NCBI GenBank assembly: GCA_012840785.1
Contig: DUVZ01000271.1
Span: forward strand, 1-39,068
DNA from: Bacteroidales bacterium
GTDB lineage: Bacteria; Bacteroidota; Bacteroidia; Bacteroidales; Dysgonomonadaceae
Length of the DNA: 39,068 nucleotides
Direction: 5' to 3'
Shown here: in pieces, positions 35,053 to 39,068 of the stretch
How the letters are laid out: each line of letters opens with the position of its first letter
Numbering within the stretch: position 1 is the first letter of the stretch
Position numbers and translations under genes: made by a program
Notes under the pieces: model-generated
Told to the model about the DNA's origin: nothing
What the model saw: only the letters and a program-made list of their open reading frames with translations
Databases searched by the model: none

Positions 35053-36495
35053 ATGACTACACGACGTGATTTTTTAAAGAAAAGCACACTTGGTTTAGCT
35101 GCACTGGCTTTAAGCCCCTCATGGGCAGCAGAGTCATTGCAAAGAAATAGTGCAAATAGAAAATATATTTCTCAACGCCCTCCTTTGAATAAGCGCAACT
35201 TTAAATCAAAAGCAGTTGAGGATACTATCAAAAGAATCAAATCAAAGATTAAAGACCCAAAATTGGCTTGGATGTTTGAGAATTGCTTACCCAATACAAT
35301 TGATACCACGGTTAGATTCTCGATGCGTAATGGAAAACCGGACACATTTGTTATAACTGGTGACATTGATGCTATGTGGCTTCGTGACTCATCTGCTCAA
35401 GTTTGGCCATATCTCCAATTGGTTAACCACGACCGGGCTTTAAAACAGATGATTGAAGGTGTAATAAATAGACAAACTCAATGTATTCTTATTGATCCTT
35501 ATGCCAATGCATTTAATTCAAAGCCACTACCTGATGGTCGTTGGATGAATGATACAGGTATGAATCCAATGCTTCATGAACGTAAATGGGAGATAGACTC
35601 TCTTTGTTATCCCATTCGTTTAGCATACAATTATTGGAAGAAAACATCTGATACCTCAGTGTTTGATTCTGATTGGAGAAAAGCTATGTCATTGGTTGTT
35701 CAAACCTTTAAGGAGCAACAACGTAAAGATGACCTAGGTCCATACAATTTTTTGCGCATGACTGATAGAGCACTCGACACAGTGCCCAACATGGGTTATG
35801 GACATCCAGTTAAACCTGTAGGACTTATTGTATCTACTTTCCGTCCATCTGATGATGCTACAACCTTTGGTTTTTTAGTGCCATCCAATCTTTTTGCTGT
35901 TATTTCATTGCGTCAATTAGCAGAGATATCAAACAATGTGATGTTGGATTACCCCTTTGCAGAGGAGTGTCTTGCTCTTGCTGATGAAGTTGAAAGGGCT
36001 CTAAATAAATATGCTATTGTGGATCATCCTACAAGAGGAAAGATTTATGCATTTGAAGTGGATGGTTTTGGTAATGCTTATTTTATGGATGACGCCAATA
36101 TTCCTAGTCTATTGGCAATGCCTTACTTAGGAACAGTTGATAAAAACGACCCAATTTATAGAAATACTAGAAAGTTTGTATTGAGCAGTGATAATCCTTA
36201 TTTTTTTAAAGGTGCAGCAGGCGAGGGTATTGGTGGACCTCATATTGGTTATGATATGATTTGGCCCATGAGTATTATTATGCGTGCCATGACTAGTACA
36301 AATGATGAGGAGATTAAATATTGTGTAAAAATGCTCCGTAATACTGATGCTGGCACAGGCTTTATGCATGAGTCATTTCATAAAGATAATCCTGAAAACT
36401 TTACGCGCGAATGGTTTGCATGGGTAAACACTCTGTTTGGAGAACTTGTAATGAAGTTAGAGAAAGAGAATAAACTTGAACTATTGAATATTTAA
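35053..36495 (+). CDS. GH125 exo-alpha-1,6-mannosidase family protein (DUF1237-type), Tat-type signal
   Basis: TTRRDFLKKSTLGLAALALSPSWA; VRFSMRNGKPDTFVITGDIDAMWLRDSSAQVWPYL; GFMHESFHKDNPENFTREWFAWVNTLFGELV. Confidence 0.94.
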   Translation: MTTRRDFLKKSTLGLAALALSPSWAAESLQRNSANRKYISQRPPLNKRNFKSKAVEDTIKRIKSKIKDPKLAWMFENCLPNTIDTTVRFSMRNGKPDTFVITGDIDAMWLRDSSAQVWPYLQLVNHDRALKQMIEGVINRQTQCILIDPYANAFNSKPLPDGRWMNDTGMNPMLHERKWEIDSLCYPIRLAYNYWKKTSDTSVFDSDWRKAMSLVVQTFKEQQRKDDLGPYNFLRMTDRALDTVPNMGYGHPVKPVGLIVSTFRPSDDATTFGFLVPSNLFAVISLRQLAEISNNVMLDYPFAEECLALADEVERALNKYAIVDHPTRGKIYAFEVDGFGNAYFMDDANIPSLLAMPYLGTVDKNDPIYRNTRKFVLSSDNPYFFKGAAGEGIGGPHIGYDMIWPMSIIMRAMTSTNDEEIKYCVKMLRNTDAGTGFMHESFHKDNPENFTREWFAWVNTLFGELVMKLEKENKLELLNI

Positions 36496-36507
36496 AAACG
36501 CAAATAA

Positions 36508-38817
36508 ATGGGTAATTCGAAATATATTATAGCTGTTGTATTGATGCTATTCTTATCTATGATAGGAGCAAACACTAATGCACAAGAAAGTTGTTTAATT
36601 AATCAAGAGCCACTAGAATATGTGAGCACATTGGTAGGCACTCAATCGAAATATGAATTATCGTCAGGTAATACTTATCCTGCTATTGCTCGTCCTTGGG
36701 GAATGAATTTTTGGACTCCCCAAACTGGTGAAATGGGCGATGGGTGGCAATATACTTATACCGATGATAAAATTAGAGGCTTCAAACAGACTCATCAGCC
36801 GAGTCCGTGGATGAACGATTATGGTCAATTCTCTATTTTCCCTATTACAGACAAACTTATTTTTGATGAAGATGAGCGTGCAAGTTGGTTCTCTCATAAA
36901 GCAGAGATAGCAAAGCCTAACTATTACAGTGTTTATTTAGCAGACTATAATATAACCACAGAAATTACTCCAACCGAGCGTGCTGCTATCTTCCGTTTCA
37001 CTTTTCCTAAAACTGACAACTCTTATGTGTTAGTTGATGCATTCGATAAGGGGTCATCTATTGAAATCCTTCCTGAGAAAAATGCTATTGTTGGATACAC
37101 TACAAGGAATAGTGGTGGAGTACCTCAAAATTTTAAGAATTACTTTGTAATTGTTTTTGATAAACCATTCGGCTATAAAGCTACTGTAACTAATGGCGTG
37201 ATTAATGAAGAAGTCTTAGTTGCACAAGACAATCATGCAGGTGGAATTATTGGTTTTGCTACACAAAAAGATGAAAAGGTAATTGCTCGTGTAGCTTCTT
37301 CATTTATTAGTTACCAGCAAGCGTGGCAAAATCTAAAAGAGATAGAGGGGAAGGACTTTGAGACAGTTAAAAGGGAAGGACGTAACCAATGGAATGATGT
37401 GTTGGGAAGGGTAGAGATAGAAGATCCTAATGTAGATAATCTACGCACATTTTACTCGGCACTATATCGCTCTGTTTTGTTTCCTCGCAAGTTTTATGAA
37501 ATAACAGGTGCAGGTGAAATTGTACATTATAGCCCCTATAATGGTGAAGTGTTATCTGGTTACATGTACACCGATACTGGGTTTTGGGATACGTTTCGTT
37601 CACTATTCCCCTTGCTCAACCTTATCTATCCTTCGGTAAATGAGGAGATACAACAAGGACTGGTAAATACTTATAAAGAGAGTGGATTCTTGCCTGAATG
37701 GGCTAGTCCAGGTCATAGGGGTATAATGGTTGGTAATAATTCAGCATCAGTAGTTGCTGATGCTTATTTGAAAGGTTTGAAAGGCTATGATATAGAAACA
37801 CTCTATGAAGCGGTACTGCATGGTACAAAAAATGTGCATCCTACTGTTTCATCAACAGGGCGATTGGGACATGAGTACTACAACACGCTTGGCTATGTGC
37901 CGTATGATGTGGGGATTCATGAGAATGCTGCTCGAACACTTGAGTATGCCTACGCAGATTGGACGATATTTAAACTAGCAAAAGCCTTAAACAGACCTCA
38001 GCAAGAGGTTGATCTTTTTGCAAAACGCTCACAAAATTACCGCAATCTATATTCGACTGAACATAAACTAATGCGTGGTAGGAACGAAGATGGAACTTTT
38101 CAGTCTCCATTTAGTCCTACAAAATGGGGTGATGCATTTACTGAAGGTAATAGTTGGCATTACACCTGGTCGGTGTTTCATGATACGCAAGGACTGATCG
38201 ACCTGATGGGTGGAAACAAAGAGTTTATAACAATGTTAGACTCAGTGTTTATAATGCCTCCAATTTTTGATGATAGCTACTATGGACATGTGATTCATGA
38301 AATAAGAGAGATGCAAATAATGAATATGGGGCAGTATGCCCACGGAAATCAGCCCATTCAGCATATGATTTACTTGTATAATTATGCAGGTGAGCCATGG
38401 AAAAGTCAATATTGGACGCGTGAAGTGATGGATAAACTCTACACCTGGGCACCCGATGGGTATTGTGGTGATGAGGACAATGGTCAAACTTCAGCATGGT
38501 ATGTTTTTTCTGCATTGGGTTTCTATCCCGTTTGTCCAGGAAGCGACCAGTATGTTGTTGGTTCTCCACTATTCAATAAAATTGCAGTAACACTAGAGAA
38601 TGGTAATCGTATTGAGATAAATGCGCCAAACAACCATCCTTCACGAAGGTATATATCCACTATGAGGCTAAATGGGCAGCACTACACAAAGAACTATCTA
38701 ACTTTTCAAGACTTGGTGGAAGGTGCAAATATTGATATAGAGATGTCTGAAACACCCAATAGACAGCGAGGTATATCGATGTCAGATTATCCATACTCCT
38801 TTACAAATGAAGAATAA
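36508..38817 (+). CDS. GH92 exo-alpha-mannosidase, exported
   Basis: Signal peptide; VSTLVGTQSKYELSSGNTYPAIARPWGMNFWTPQTG; TDTGFWDTFRSLFPLLNL; GNQPIQHMIYLYNYAG; YCGDEDNGQTSAWYVFSALGFYPVCPG. Confidence 0.96.
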   Translation: MGNSKYIIAVVLMLFLSMIGANTNAQESCLINQEPLEYVSTLVGTQSKYELSSGNTYPAIARPWGMNFWTPQTGEMGDGWQYTYTDDKIRGFKQTHQPSPWMNDYGQFSIFPITDKLIFDEDERASWFSHKAEIAKPNYYSVYLADYNITTEITPTERAAIFRFTFPKTDNSYVLVDAFDKGSSIEILPEKNAIVGYTTRNSGGVPQNFKNYFVIVFDKPFGYKATVTNGVINEEVLVAQDNHAGGIIGFATQKDEKVIARVASSFISYQQAWQNLKEIEGKDFETVKREGRNQWNDVLGRVEIEDPNVDNLRTFYSALYRSVLFPRKFYEITGAGEIVHYSPYNGEVLSGYMYTDTGFWDTFRSLFPLLNLIYPSVNEEIQQGLVNTYKESGFLPEWASPGHRGIMVGNNSASVVADAYLKGLKGYDIETLYEAVLHGTKNVHPTVSSTGRLGHEYYNTLGYVPYDVGIHENAARTLEYAYADWTIFKLAKALNRPQQEVDLFAKRSQNYRNLYSTEHKLMRGRNEDGTFQSPFSPTKWGDAFTEGNSWHYTWSVFHDTQGLIDLMGGNKEFITMLDSVFIMPPIFDDSYYGHVIHEIREMQIMNMGQYAHGNQPIQHMIYLYNYAGEPWKSQYWTREVMDKLYTWAPDGYCGDEDNGQTSAWYVFSALGFYPVCPGSDQYVVGSPLFNKIAVTLENGNRIEINAPNNHPSRRYISTMRLNGQHYTKNYLTFQDLVEGANIDIEMSETPNRQRGISMSDYPYSFTNEE

Positions 38818-38873
38818 GGTGAAAGGAGTTATATAATTTTGATTTGTAATATTTTGAATTAAACTACCGTACT

Positions 38874-39068
38874 ATGTTATATTTGTTTTTAGCAACTCTT
38901 TGTAGTGCAACTATTGCATTGATATTTAAATATACCGAAAACTCTAATACTAATAGGTATCTAATAACTAGCTCAAACTACTTTATAGCTTTTGCAACTA
39001 GCTTGTTTATGATACTTTATAGTAACTTGTTCTCGGGTATAGAGAAAACAGACTCTTTTATTAATGAA
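38874..39068 (+). CDS. EamA/DMT-type transporter N-terminus, truncated by window end
   Basis: Open frame MLYLFLATLCSATIALIFKYTENSNTNRYLITSSNYFIAFATSLFMILYSNLFSGIEKTDSFINE. Confidence 0.65.
   Translation, partial: MLYLFLATLCSATIALIFKYTENSNTNRYLITSSNYFIAFATSLFMILYSNLFSGIEKTDSFINE

Noticed and set aside
38242-38569. Antisense ORFs opposite GH92
   Set aside because: Overlap a conserved GH92 motif region; His-rich artefact composition.
1-39068. CRISPR array, transposase, integrase, phage or toxin-antitoxin/defence genes
   Set aside because: I saw no regularly spaced direct repeats and no ORF with recognisable motifs of these classes. WYL regulators can occur near defence genes, but the neighbouring genes here do not suggest one.

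Overview
This is a 39 kb stretch of an AT-rich Bacteroidetes (probably Bacteroidales) chromosome. The assignment rests on Bacteroidetes-type promoters (TAnnTTTG -7 boxes), many lipoproteins, and families such as DUF4251, DUF6427, GH92 and GH125. Most of it is housekeeping: thioredoxin, a TrmH-family methyltransferase, rdgB, tRNA-Leu(UAG), purN, acpP-fabF-rnc, pfkA, lpxB, surE, purD, FKBP isomerases, DUF1015, an M20 amidohydrolase and an Lrp-family regulator. Two accessory carbohydrate regions flank this core. At the left is a possible GalNAc-glycan set: a GH109-like lipoprotein, a Ser-type sulfatase lipoprotein, a DUF4091/GH123-like lipoprotein and an S9 peptidase. At the right is a GH125-GH92 alpha-mannosidase pair. 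I found no CRISPR array, transposase, integrase, phage genes or clear defence system. The best items for a second look are: an in-frame amber codon splitting surE; a compact WYL regulator / VOC protein / radical SAM operon; operator-like palindromes upstream of the GH109 and sulfatase genes; a 15-bp leader hairpin overlapping a short leader ORF ahead of GH125-GH92; and a large branched terminator-like element after the DUF1015 gene. I did not find a clearly new multi-gene system. Family names come from motif recognition by eye, not from searches.
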